In this document: in pieces, positions 53,548 through 61,173 of the stretch | How positions within the stretch are numbered: the first letter of the stretch is position 1 | Layout of the letters: each line of letters opens with the position of its first letter | Assembly: GCF_001565895.1 (NCBI RefSeq) | Contig: NZ_LSNE01000018.1 | Span: 17,994 to 79,166 of the forward strand | Reading direction: 5' to 3' | Source of the DNA: Paraglaciecola hydrolytica | GTDB taxonomy: Bacteria; Pseudomonadota; Gammaproteobacteria; Enterobacterales; Alteromonadaceae | Length of the DNA stretch: 61,173 bases | Made by a program: the position numbers and the translations under genes | Notes under the pieces: generated by a model | Database searches by the model: none | What the model was told of the DNA's origin: nothing | What the model saw: the letters and a program-made list of their open reading frames with translations, nothing else

Positions 53548-56500
53548 ATGCATCATTTAAAAGCACTCTTGATAAGTACCCTACTAGTGAACTCTGCATC
53601 CTTAAATGCCAAGGATAAAACCGTAGACTTAAACCTCAGAATGCAAGGTTTTAGCCTTCCTGAGGATCTCAAAGTAGACGTGTGGGCTGATACAACACTT
53701 ACGCAAAATCCCAGTTACTTTTATTTTGACTCCCAAGGTCGCATGCTCGTGACTGAGTTGTATCGGATCAATAAAGGAGTATTAGATATCCGTGGCTTCT
53801 CACAAGCAGCAGCCATAGCTGACATTGAAATAAAAACCTTAGATGATCGTTTGCAATTGTATAAAAATTTCCCTACTGAGTTTCCCGATAACCAAGCAGC
53901 GGGCGTAGCTGATCAGATCATATTACTTGAAGATACCAATAAAGACGGCAAAGCCGATACCTCCAAAGTATTCGCAGGTGGATTTAATCAGCCACTCGAT
54001 GGTTTGGGTGCAGGTGTTATTGAGCGTGATGGCAAGGTGTATTACACCAATATTCCTAATCTATGGATGTTAGAAGATCAAAATAATGATGGCGTGGCCG
54101 ACCAACAGATTTCATTACAAAGCGGCTTTGGCACTAGGGTAAGCTTTATGGGTCATGACATGCATGGCCTAACTTGGGGCCCTGATGGCCGTTTGTATTG
54201 GTCATTAGGTGATCGTGGTTATGACTTAACAACTAAAGAAGGTAAAACATACCAAGAGCCAAATTATGGTGCGGTATTTAGAGCTGATCCTGACGGCTCT
54301 AACCTCGAAGTGTTTTACAGCGGTTTACGTAATCCTCAAGAATTAGTCTTTGATGAATTTGGTAACTTGTTTACCGCCGATAATGATGGTGACCACGGTG
54401 ATACCGAAAGGGTTAATCATCTGATTGAAGGGGGTGATTCAGGCTGGCACGCGGGTCATCAAAGTATCATGAGTTTTACGCAAAAATTAGAACTGCGCTC
54501 CTTTAAGTATACCGGTGATACTGATATCCCAGTGGCGTGGCTGACCAATGAAATGTCTGTGCCACGCAATGACAGCCAACCTGCTTATATGTTGCCTGGT
54601 ATAGTGCAATTGTTTACTGGTCCTTCCGGCTTTACTTACAATCCGAGCAATTATTTGGGTGATAAGTGGCGCAATACCTTTTTTGTTGCCCTCTTTGGTG
54701 GTTCGCCAGAAGGCTCCTATATTGCCACGTTTAAAAACATCAAAAATGGTGCGTCTTTTTTAACCTCACCACCAGAAACATTTTTAAAAGGCATTATTGT
54801 TACTGATATTGATTTTGGTCCTGATGGGCGTTTTTATGTTTCTGAATTCAATTTTGGTGGTTGGAGCAGCGCAAATGAAGGTGCGGTTTATGTACTCGCC
54901 TTAAAAGATCAGCCCACTGATCTCGCCAATCAACATAAAAACTACCATGTTTTATTAACTGCCGATTATGCCAAAAAGACAGTACAAGAACTGGCTAGCT
55001 TGCTGGCTATTGATCATCAACGTATTCGTCAACAAGCCCAATTTGAATTAGCCAAACGTGGCCAAGCGGGTTTCAAACAATTTGAAACATTAGCTCTCGA
55101 TACCAACAAAGATGTGTTCTCTCGCATTCATAGCATTTGGGGGCTGAGTCAATTAGTGCTTAATCATAGTATTGATAAACAAAAACTAAGCTCTTTATTA
55201 CCTTTGTTAAATGATGCTAGCGAGCAGGTACGTATTCAAACCGCTCGAGTACTTGGCGATCATAAAGCGGCCTTCGCAGAAAACGCGCTGATAAAAACCT
55301 TAAAGGATGACAATGGCCAAGCCGCCATGTATGCCGCAATTGGCCTGGGTAAAATCGGTTCTAACAAAGCGGTCAATACGGTTATTAATAAATTGATTCA
55401 AGTAGCTGATAAAGATCTGTGGTTGCGCCATGCTTTAGTAATGGCCTTAAAAGGCATAGATAAAAAGCATTGGATCCAACATAAAAACCATCAATCTAAT
55501 GACGTACGTTTAGCCGTGCTTTTGGCCCTGCGCGCCCTAAAAGATGTACAAGTTGCCGACTTTTTACAGGATGAATCACAAGCCATAGTTGATGAAGCTA
55601 TCTTGGCGATTGATGATAAAAAATTAACTAAAGCACGTGCGAAAGTAGCGGCTTTACTGAGTCCAGACTTACGCGCCGACACTGCTGTGCAGGCCTTTGT
55701 CCATCATCGAATTATCAATGCCAATTTTAATGAAGGCAGAGCTGAAGATGCAGAGCGACTATTGGCATATGCAAGCGACAAGGACTTAAAACCCCGCCTT
55801 GTTTCAGAAGCCCTAGCAGCCATTGAAAGTTGGTATGACATTAATCCCATTGACACTATTGACGGTTTACCTAGTTTGGCTAATCGCAAGCGCGCCAAAA
55901 TAGATGCTTTGGTTTTACAGTATTTACCCGCTATTTTGGCCCATACTCAGGGCCAAGCTTTAGTGCAAAGTATGCGTATCGCGCAACAATTCAACTATGA
56001 GCTATCGGAGACGGTATTAGCTAAAATTACGCAAGACCAATCGGCTGATACTGACATTCGCATCCAAGCGCTGGACCTATTGAATGTAAGGTATCCAAAT
56101 AAAGCCATTACTGTCAGCAATGGCTTATTAAATGATGATTTAATTAAAATAAAGGCTGCGGCTTTAGGTGTTATGTTACAACAAGATTATGCTACGGGCA
56201 TAAAGGTAGTATTTGAATATTTAGCCTCTGATGCCATCCCTTTACAAAAAATTGCGTTGGCTAAACTCTCCGCCCAAAGTAATCCCCAAATTGATGCTCT
56301 GTTAGTGAACAAACTTGAAGCTCTCATCCAAAAACAAGGTGAGCACGCTATTACCCTAGAGTTAGTGTCAGCGGCGGAAAAAAGTACTAATCCAGCCCTA
56401 AAAACACTTTTGGCGCAGTATCAAACTAACATGCAAAAAAGTGATTTACTCACTCAGTATGCTGGCACATTAGCCGGTGGTGATGCCCAAGAAGGCAGAA

Positions 56501-56922
56501 ACATCTTTTTTACCAATGGTGCTGCTAACTGTATTCGTTGTCATAAGGTCGATGGCAAAGGTTCAAATGTTGGCCCTAACTTAAGTACTATCGCTAAAAA
56601 TCATTCAGCAGAATATTTGTTACAAGCACTGATTGATCCCTCTGCCGCCATAGCGCCAGGTTACGGTACCTTTAATTTAACATTGCATGATGGCAAGGTT
56701 GTAAGTGCTTTGTTTTACGCCGAAACCGATAGCACTATTACCCTTGGTAAACCTAACGAATCACTCCAAGTCTTCAATAAGTCTGATCTTAAAGAAATAC
56801 AGCGCCCCGCATCGGGCATGCCTCCAATAAACTACATGTTAAACCAAGCAGAAATCCGAGATGTGGTAGCGTATCTGCAAACCCTGGTTGGTAAAAACAA
56901 TAATTCAACCAGCGCACATTAA
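53548..56922 (+). CDS. Large periplasmic beta-propeller / HEAT-repeat / cytochrome c protein
   Basis: This 1124-residue protein has a signal peptide (LKALLISTLLVNSASLNA), then a propeller domain (about 30-440) with Ca-type loops EDTNKDGKADTS and EDQNNDGVADQQ, the segment GHDMHGLTWGPDGRLYWSLGDR and FNFGGWSSANEG, then long HEAT-like repeats (about 455-960) and a C-terminal planctomycete-type cytochrome c domain (NCIRCHKVDGKGSNVGPNLS ... DPSAAIAPGYG). It is divergent from the five-gene operon and shares domain order with its 792-residue member. A second electron-transferring oxidase is the likely role. Confidence 0.85.
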   Translation: MHHLKALLISTLLVNSASLNAKDKTVDLNLRMQGFSLPEDLKVDVWADTTLTQNPSYFYFDSQGRMLVTELYRINKGVLDIRGFSQAAAIADIEIKTLDDRLQLYKNFPTEFPDNQAAGVADQIILLEDTNKDGKADTSKVFAGGFNQPLDGLGAGVIERDGKVYYTNIPNLWMLEDQNNDGVADQQISLQSGFGTRVSFMGHDMHGLTWGPDGRLYWSLGDRGYDLTTKEGKTYQEPNYGAVFRADPDGSNLEVFYSGLRNPQELVFDEFGNLFTADNDGDHGDTERVNHLIEGGDSGWHAGHQSIMSFTQKLELRSFKYTGDTDIPVAWLTNEMSVPRNDSQPAYMLPGIVQLFTGPSGFTYNPSNYLGDKWRNTFFVALFGGSPEGSYIATFKNIKNGASFLTSPPETFLKGIIVTDIDFGPDGRFYVSEFNFGGWSSANEGAVYVLALKDQPTDLANQHKNYHVLLTADYAKKTVQELASLLAIDHQRIRQQAQFELAKRGQAGFKQFETLALDTNKDVFSRIHSIWGLSQLVLNHSIDKQKLSSLLPLLNDASEQVRIQTARVLGDHKAAFAENALIKTLKDDNGQAAMYAAIGLGKIGSNKAVNTVINKLIQVADKDLWLRHALVMALKGIDKKHWIQHKNHQSNDVRLAVLLALRALKDVQVADFLQDESQAIVDEAILAIDDKKLTKARAKVAALLSPDLRADTAVQAFVHHRIINANFNEGRAEDAERLLAYASDKDLKPRLVSEALAAIESWYDINPIDTIDGLPSLANRKRAKIDALVLQYLPAILAHTQGQALVQSMRIAQQFNYELSETVLAKITQDQSADTDIRIQALDLLNVRYPNKAITVSNGLLNDDLIKIKAAALGVMLQQDYATGIKVVFEYLASDAIPLQKIALAKLSAQSNPQIDALLVNKLEALIQKQGEHAITLELVSAAEKSTNPALKTLLAQYQTNMQKSDLLTQYAGTLAGGDAQEGRNIFFTNGAANCIRCHKVDGKGSNVGPNLSTIAKNHSAEYLLQALIDPSAAIAPGYGTFNLTLHDGKVVSALFYAETDSTITLGKPNESLQVFNKSDLKEIQRPASGMPPINYMLNQAEIRDVVAYLQTLVGKNNNSTSAH

Positions 56923-57217
56923 TAATTGTTCAATACATACCCAAGCCAATTGGAAGTGAGCCAACAAAGGTGCAGTTTCAAGGATGAGGGTATAAAACAA
57001 GGTCAGGCATTAATTTATCCACTCTGGCCTTGTACTCTTCTTTTGCTAAATTCCTAACTCAAGGCCAAGTGTGATTGACCTGAGTCAATGTCAGCTTCAC
57101 ACTGGCTGTATTCAAAATATAAGGCTTAATTTAATTGGTACTGATGACCATAAAAGAGCCTTTATATTATGCCAATGCTATTAAATAAATAGGCACTGAG
57201 TTTTTTAGGATGAAGAG

Positions 57218-60200
57218 ATGTTAAATGTGAAAAAAATGCCCTTGATGTTATTTGTACTGTGCGCCTTGAGCTGTGCTCAGGCATTTGGACAGACAGCAGA
57301 AAGTATCAGCGCTAATATAGACAAACAAACTCAGAAATTAAAAGACAGTGAGTTAACTGACGATGCCAAAACAGCCGTTAGTGAACAACTGGAACACGCC
57401 CGTAATGCTTTGGCGCAAAGCCAAGATTTTGCCAAGCAATTAAGTCAATACGAACAAGATGCTCTACAAGCCAAAGACAAACTGGCTGCATTAGCTCTGC
57501 AACAAAAACAAGTTAGCACTGAGGTCAAACCCATTGCTGAAAATACTTCTAGCGAGCAACTGGCCAATACCTTATTACTCCACAATGCCGAGTTAAATAG
57601 TCAACAGTCACAATTAGATGAATTACAAAAACAGCAGGAACAATTAAATAACCGCCCTGCTGTTATCGTAGAGGAATTGAGTACAGCCAGAAATACCTTA
57701 GATACGACGAAACAAAGCCTCGACAAACAAAGCAATACTGACGATGAACTCTTTGCAAATAGTGCAAAATTAGCGTTACAAGCTAAATCCTTGAGTCTGC
57801 ATACCCAAATTACCTTATTAGAGCGTGAAGTTGCCACGGTTCCAGCACGGCAAACATTAGTGAATGCGCAAATTAGTTTGCTTAATGCCCAGATTGACAG
57901 CCTCAAAAAACGCATACAGACACTACAGACATTGTTGGCAAAAAGTCGCGCGGGCAATGCCTCGCAAATGCTAACAAAATCTCAGCAGGATGTGGCGCAA
58001 ACTGTTGATATCCCCGTGTTGCACAACCTTGCCAACAGCAACCTGAGCTTAGCCAGCCAATTACAAGCCTTGGTGGAAAACGAACCTAAACTTAACGACA
58101 ACATTGCACGTTTAAGACAGCAACGCCAAAACCTACAGCAATCTGCGCAAACCGTAGATAGGGTGTTGATCACAGGGCAAATAACCGATGAACTTGGGGT
58201 CTTGTTACACCGCTTACGCGCTGGGTTACCACAAGAAAAACCACTGCAAATCCGCCGCGAACAGATTGATCAAGAAACCGTACACCAACAGCTCAATTTA
58301 ATTTTATGGCAAGACAAACTGCGCCTATTGAGTCAGCAAGGCAGCGAGATTAGTTATACCTCAACAACAGAACAAGACAGTGATATCGCAGCGTTAAATG
58401 ACACTCAAAAAGCCGAACACAAGGCATTAAATAACACAGCCCAACAGCTACTCACACAACTGATTGATGCTGGTAATTCAATGATTGATCACCTTGCCGA
58501 CGAAAAACTCCTGCTCAGTGAGGTGAAAAGTAAAACCACTGAATTAAAAACCTTACTCGATCGGCGTTTAGTCTGGCTCCCTTCTTATAGCAAGTTATCT
58601 GACAACTTATTGCATAATCTTATAGTCAGTATTAATTGGTATTTGAACGGTTCTGCTTGGCTACAAGTTGGCAAAGATTTGTGGCAAGGCATAGTCAAAA
58701 TTCCCTTTTATAGTCTGATGGTATTGTTAATTTGTATCGCTATTTTTACCCTTCGAGGCATTATCAAACAGTCCTTACAACGTTTAACGGCCCATATTGG
58801 TAAGGTTGGCGAAGATACCTATTGGGCAACACCTCTAGCCTTGTTTGAGACCTTAATACTCGCCCTACCCTTGCCTATATTAATTGGCGCGACCGCGGGA
58901 TTGATTTCCATAGGTAACAAAACAGGTAATTTTTCAAATGCGATTGCCACCGCATTAGCAGCGGTTTCCAGCCTAAGTTTAACTATATTGTTTTTTCGCT
59001 CACTGTGCAGACGTAATGGGATCTTTGCTGGCCATTTTGGCTGGAGTGACATCTCTCGTGAAAAATTAGGTCACCTACTCACCGTATTTGTTTGGTACCA
59101 AGGCGTAGCCACTTTTATTTTTGCTTCAGCCATCGCCAGTGGTCAGATTGAGCTTAGATACGGTATCGCTATCGTGGCATTTATCGCGGCTTCAATTGGT
59201 ATTGCTTTATTTAGTTTTGCCTTTTTCAAACCTAAAGACGGCGTAGCCGCGACTATTGTAGGTCATGCAAATCGTTCGTTTATGTCAAAGCTAACCTTTG
59301 TATTGATGGTGGCCACGCCCTTATTAATCGGTCTATTACCGCTTTTTGGCTTTTTTGATACCGCCGTTGAATTGCAATCCAAATTTTTTCAAACCGGTGT
59401 ACTGCTCATATTTGTAGCGATATTTTATGGCATTTTGCTGAGGATTTTTTCAGTGGCCTATCGTCGTTATCTACTGCGTAAAGTAAAAACCCTGCGAGCG
59501 AATCAAGAACAACAGCGCTCCTTGCAAGAGCAGGGTGAGGCCAGCGGTGACGCCGTGCCTATACCAAAAACCGACGAATTACCTGACGAAGCCCAAATGT
59601 TTCAGAAAATGCGCAGTACTGCAAAATGGCTTGCTAGCCCGCTGTTTTTAGCGGGATTGTGGTTTATTTGGCTGCAACTATTACCGGCACTGGGGATCGT
59701 AAATGAAATTGTCTTATGGCAAAAAACCTCACAGGTTGATGGTATCGTTGTGGCTGACACTGTCACCTTGTGGAACATCTTGTTGTTTTTAATCTTAATC
59801 ATTGGCGGCGTTATTGCAGCCAGAAATGCCAGAGGTATATTAGAAATCAGTTATTTTGAACGTGTCACCCTAGATGCCGGCGCACGTTATGCAACTGTCG
59901 CAATCTTTGGTTATCTCATATTAGGTACCAGCATTGTATTAGGTTTTAGCCAATTAGGCATTGATTGGTCCAAACTACAATGGATAGTAGCTGCCTTAGG
60001 GGTGGGTCTAGGTTTTGGTTTACAGGAAATAGTGGCTAATTTTGTCTCTGGTTTGATTATTTTGTTTGAGCGACCTGTGCGAGTCGGCGATGTCGTCACC
60101 ATAGGTAATCTCAGTGGTACAGTGAGTAATATTAAAATTCGCGCCACCACAATCACCGACTTTGAAAACCGCGAAGTGATCCTTCCCAATAAATCCATAA

Positions 60201-60553
60201 TCACCGAAAACGTGACTAACTGGACCTTGGGCAATGCAGTTACTCGTATACTGATAAAAATTGGTGTGGCCTACGGCTCTGATACACGCAAAGTACGTGA
60301 GTTATTGATGGGCATCTTAGAAAATCATCCAGATGTACTAAAACTGCCCGCCCCTAGTGTATTTTTTATCAATCATGGCGAAAGTTCTTTAGACTTTGAA
60401 TTGCGGGTTTTTGTCGAAACAACTAGTAAACGCCTGCCTGTCACTCACGAAATCAATACCTTAATCAACGAAACCCTAACCCGAGAAGGTTATGAAATCC
60501 CCTTCCCACAACGGGATATTCATATTATTGGGGGTGAGAAAACTGCAATTTAG
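57218..60553 (+). CDS. MscK/MscM-type mechanosensitive channel
   Basis: This 1111-residue protein matches the size of MscK (KefA) and MscM. It has a signal peptide (SCAQAFGQT), a long Gln/Leu-rich periplasmic coiled-coil domain (about 25-470), about ten transmembrane helices (about 490-880) and a C-terminal MscS domain. The pore-lining helix and beta domain are seen in LGVGLGFGLQEIVANFVSGL, FERPVRVGDVVTIG and REVILPNKSIITENVTNW. It releases solutes on hypo-osmotic shock. The 295-nt upstream region (56923-57217) shows no clear element. It is not obviously linked to the sugar cluster. Confidence 0.9.
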   Translation: MLNVKKMPLMLFVLCALSCAQAFGQTAESISANIDKQTQKLKDSELTDDAKTAVSEQLEHARNALAQSQDFAKQLSQYEQDALQAKDKLAALALQQKQVSTEVKPIAENTSSEQLANTLLLHNAELNSQQSQLDELQKQQEQLNNRPAVIVEELSTARNTLDTTKQSLDKQSNTDDELFANSAKLALQAKSLSLHTQITLLEREVATVPARQTLVNAQISLLNAQIDSLKKRIQTLQTLLAKSRAGNASQMLTKSQQDVAQTVDIPVLHNLANSNLSLASQLQALVENEPKLNDNIARLRQQRQNLQQSAQTVDRVLITGQITDELGVLLHRLRAGLPQEKPLQIRREQIDQETVHQQLNLILWQDKLRLLSQQGSEISYTSTTEQDSDIAALNDTQKAEHKALNNTAQQLLTQLIDAGNSMIDHLADEKLLLSEVKSKTTELKTLLDRRLVWLPSYSKLSDNLLHNLIVSINWYLNGSAWLQVGKDLWQGIVKIPFYSLMVLLICIAIFTLRGIIKQSLQRLTAHIGKVGEDTYWATPLALFETLILALPLPILIGATAGLISIGNKTGNFSNAIATALAAVSSLSLTILFFRSLCRRNGIFAGHFGWSDISREKLGHLLTVFVWYQGVATFIFASAIASGQIELRYGIAIVAFIAASIGIALFSFAFFKPKDGVAATIVGHANRSFMSKLTFVLMVATPLLIGLLPLFGFFDTAVELQSKFFQTGVLLIFVAIFYGILLRIFSVAYRRYLLRKVKTLRANQEQQRSLQEQGEASGDAVPIPKTDELPDEAQMFQKMRSTAKWLASPLFLAGLWFIWLQLLPALGIVNEIVLWQKTSQVDGIVVADTVTLWNILLFLILIIGGVIAARNARGILEISYFERVTLDAGARYATVAIFGYLILGTSIVLGFSQLGIDWSKLQWIVAALGVGLGFGLQEIVANFVSGLIILFERPVRVGDVVTIGNLSGTVSNIKIRATTITDFENREVILPNKSIITENVTNWTLGNAVTRILIKIGVAYGSDTRKVRELLMGILENHPDVLKLPAPSVFFINHGESSLDFELRVFVETTSKRLPVTHEINTLINETLTREGYEIPFPQRDIHIIGGEKTAI

Positions 60554-60583
60554 TAAGCTAAAGTAATAAACCAGAAAATAGAT

Positions 60584-60603
60584 ACTAGATACTAGAATCT
60601 AGT
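60584..60603. repeat. Intergenic hairpin repeat after the channel gene
   Basis: ACTAGAT (60584-60590) and ATCTAGT (60597-60603) flank ACTAGA; the element begins AATAGATACTAG, as at 30487 after metY. The rest of 60604-60948 shows no recognised gene or signal. Confidence 0.4.
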
Positions 60604-60948
60604 GAAAACTCAAAGCGAAAAATCTTTCAACACCGAGGGCATAGAGAAAATCAGTAGCTTGTGGATTTTAAATATTGATAGGACGTTATGAGCGATCAGG
60701 AGACAGTCGACGACGTTCACTTCTGTTACTGGTTTACGGAAAAAGCGGTTATACACAATTCAAAGTTACTCTAGAAATTTAGGCAATATATTGACTCCGC
60801 ATAACGAAGTAATGATTGTCCGAACCGTGGCAAAAGCGGCCTTTTTAATAGAGTCCCAGTAACAAATATAAAATATGAGCAGTGAGCTTTTTCAACATTA
60901 GTTCTGTGATATGATTTTTAAAAAATTAAATGGATTTATTGATACTCA

Positions 60949-61173
60949 ATGTTTCGCTTTCTTGATAAACCCCTATCTGAAAAACAAATTCTAAACATTA
61001 AAGAGCAAGCAATATCAGCGTTTGATAAAGATAACTATGATGTTGCTATAAATACGCTTAGCACACTAGTAAAAGCACAAGCTAGTCAAAAAGCAGTTGC
61101 TATTGCTCTTGTAGAAATCATCGATGAAGGATATTTCACTATTGAAGATGGAATAAATATTCTGAAGTCAATA
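60949..61173 (+). CDS. Partial unknown protein, runs off the window
   Basis: ATG at 60949 opens a frame that stays open for 75 codons to the window end. The visible part (MFRFLDKPLSEKQILNIKEQ, then AISAFDKDNYDVAINTLSTL and VKAQASQKAVAIALVEIIDEG) is helical, with a tetratricopeptide-like feel, but too short to classify. Its real length and function cannot be judged here. Confidence 0.45.
   Translation, partial: MFRFLDKPLSEKQILNIKEQAISAFDKDNYDVAINTLSTLVKAQASQKAVAIALVEIIDEGYFTIEDGINILKSI

Noticed and set aside
60688-60774. 28-codon open frame preceded by AGGA in the region after the channel gene
   Set aside because: Too short, no recognisable motif, and one such frame is expected by chance in 400 nt.

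Overview
The window is chromosomal DNA from a marine gammaproteobacterium, most likely of the order Alteromonadales (Alteromonas/Glaciecola/Paraglaciecola type). This rests on the mix of housekeeping genes (rhlE, srmB, rdgB, hemW, guaBA, xseA, ansA, metY, a MscK-type channel), the many exported peptidases and the moderately AT-rich composition. It is inference from gene content; no rRNA or tRNA gene was seen.

Layout. 1-445: the decayed C-terminal end of a tyrosine recombinase at the left edge, then hairpins. 446-4691 (minus): rhlE, ppnP with a small partner, and a three-gene envelope cluster with an alpha/beta hydrolase. 4830-9407 (plus): a dienelactone-hydrolase-like gene, an exported HExxH peptidase and an M16 peptidase pair. 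9445-16571: an M24 peptidase, ansA, a membrane protein, a DUF2797 protein, a parDE toxin-antitoxin pair and a DUF885 lipoprotein. 16926-20037 (minus): guaB-guaA, with a strong intrinsic terminator between them. 20343-22429: an outer-membrane beta-barrel protein and xseA. 22521-29072: a small Met/His/Cys-rich exported protein followed by a CusCBA-type copper/silver efflux operon. 29175-33903: metY, an M28 lipoprotein peptidase, a Cof-type HAD phosphatase and a Trp-rich small protein.

33996-36565 holds a histidine-rich TonB-dependent receptor divergent from a CadR/PbrR-type MerR regulator. The receptor promoter has the long spacer and dyad of MerR-activated promoters and lies just upstream of a corrected TTG start of the regulator. 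36675-41039 is an AT-rich accessory stretch: a GNAT enzyme, a membrane-anchored XRE regulator with a small partner, a DUF1330 protein, an AraC-GyrI regulator and orphans. 41272-44410 is core again (srmB, rdgB, hemW). 44560-46235 is accessory: a second parDE with its own operator, 21-bp tandem repeats and a two-helix membrane protein that may be a defence gene.

46304-56922 is the most interesting region. Five tightly packed minus-strand genes encode a DUF1080 (3-keto-glycoside hydrolase-type) lipoprotein, a beta-propeller/HEAT/cytochrome c protein, two Gfo/Idh/MocA oxidoreductases and an Nramp-fold transporter that has lost every metal-binding motif. A second, larger propeller/HEAT/cytochrome c protein is transcribed divergently. 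Together they suggest a periplasmic, cytochrome-linked route that oxidises glycosides to 3-keto intermediates, cleaves them, imports the product and processes it with NAD(P)-dependent oxidoreductases. The window ends with a MscK-type channel (57218-60553) and a truncated unknown gene.
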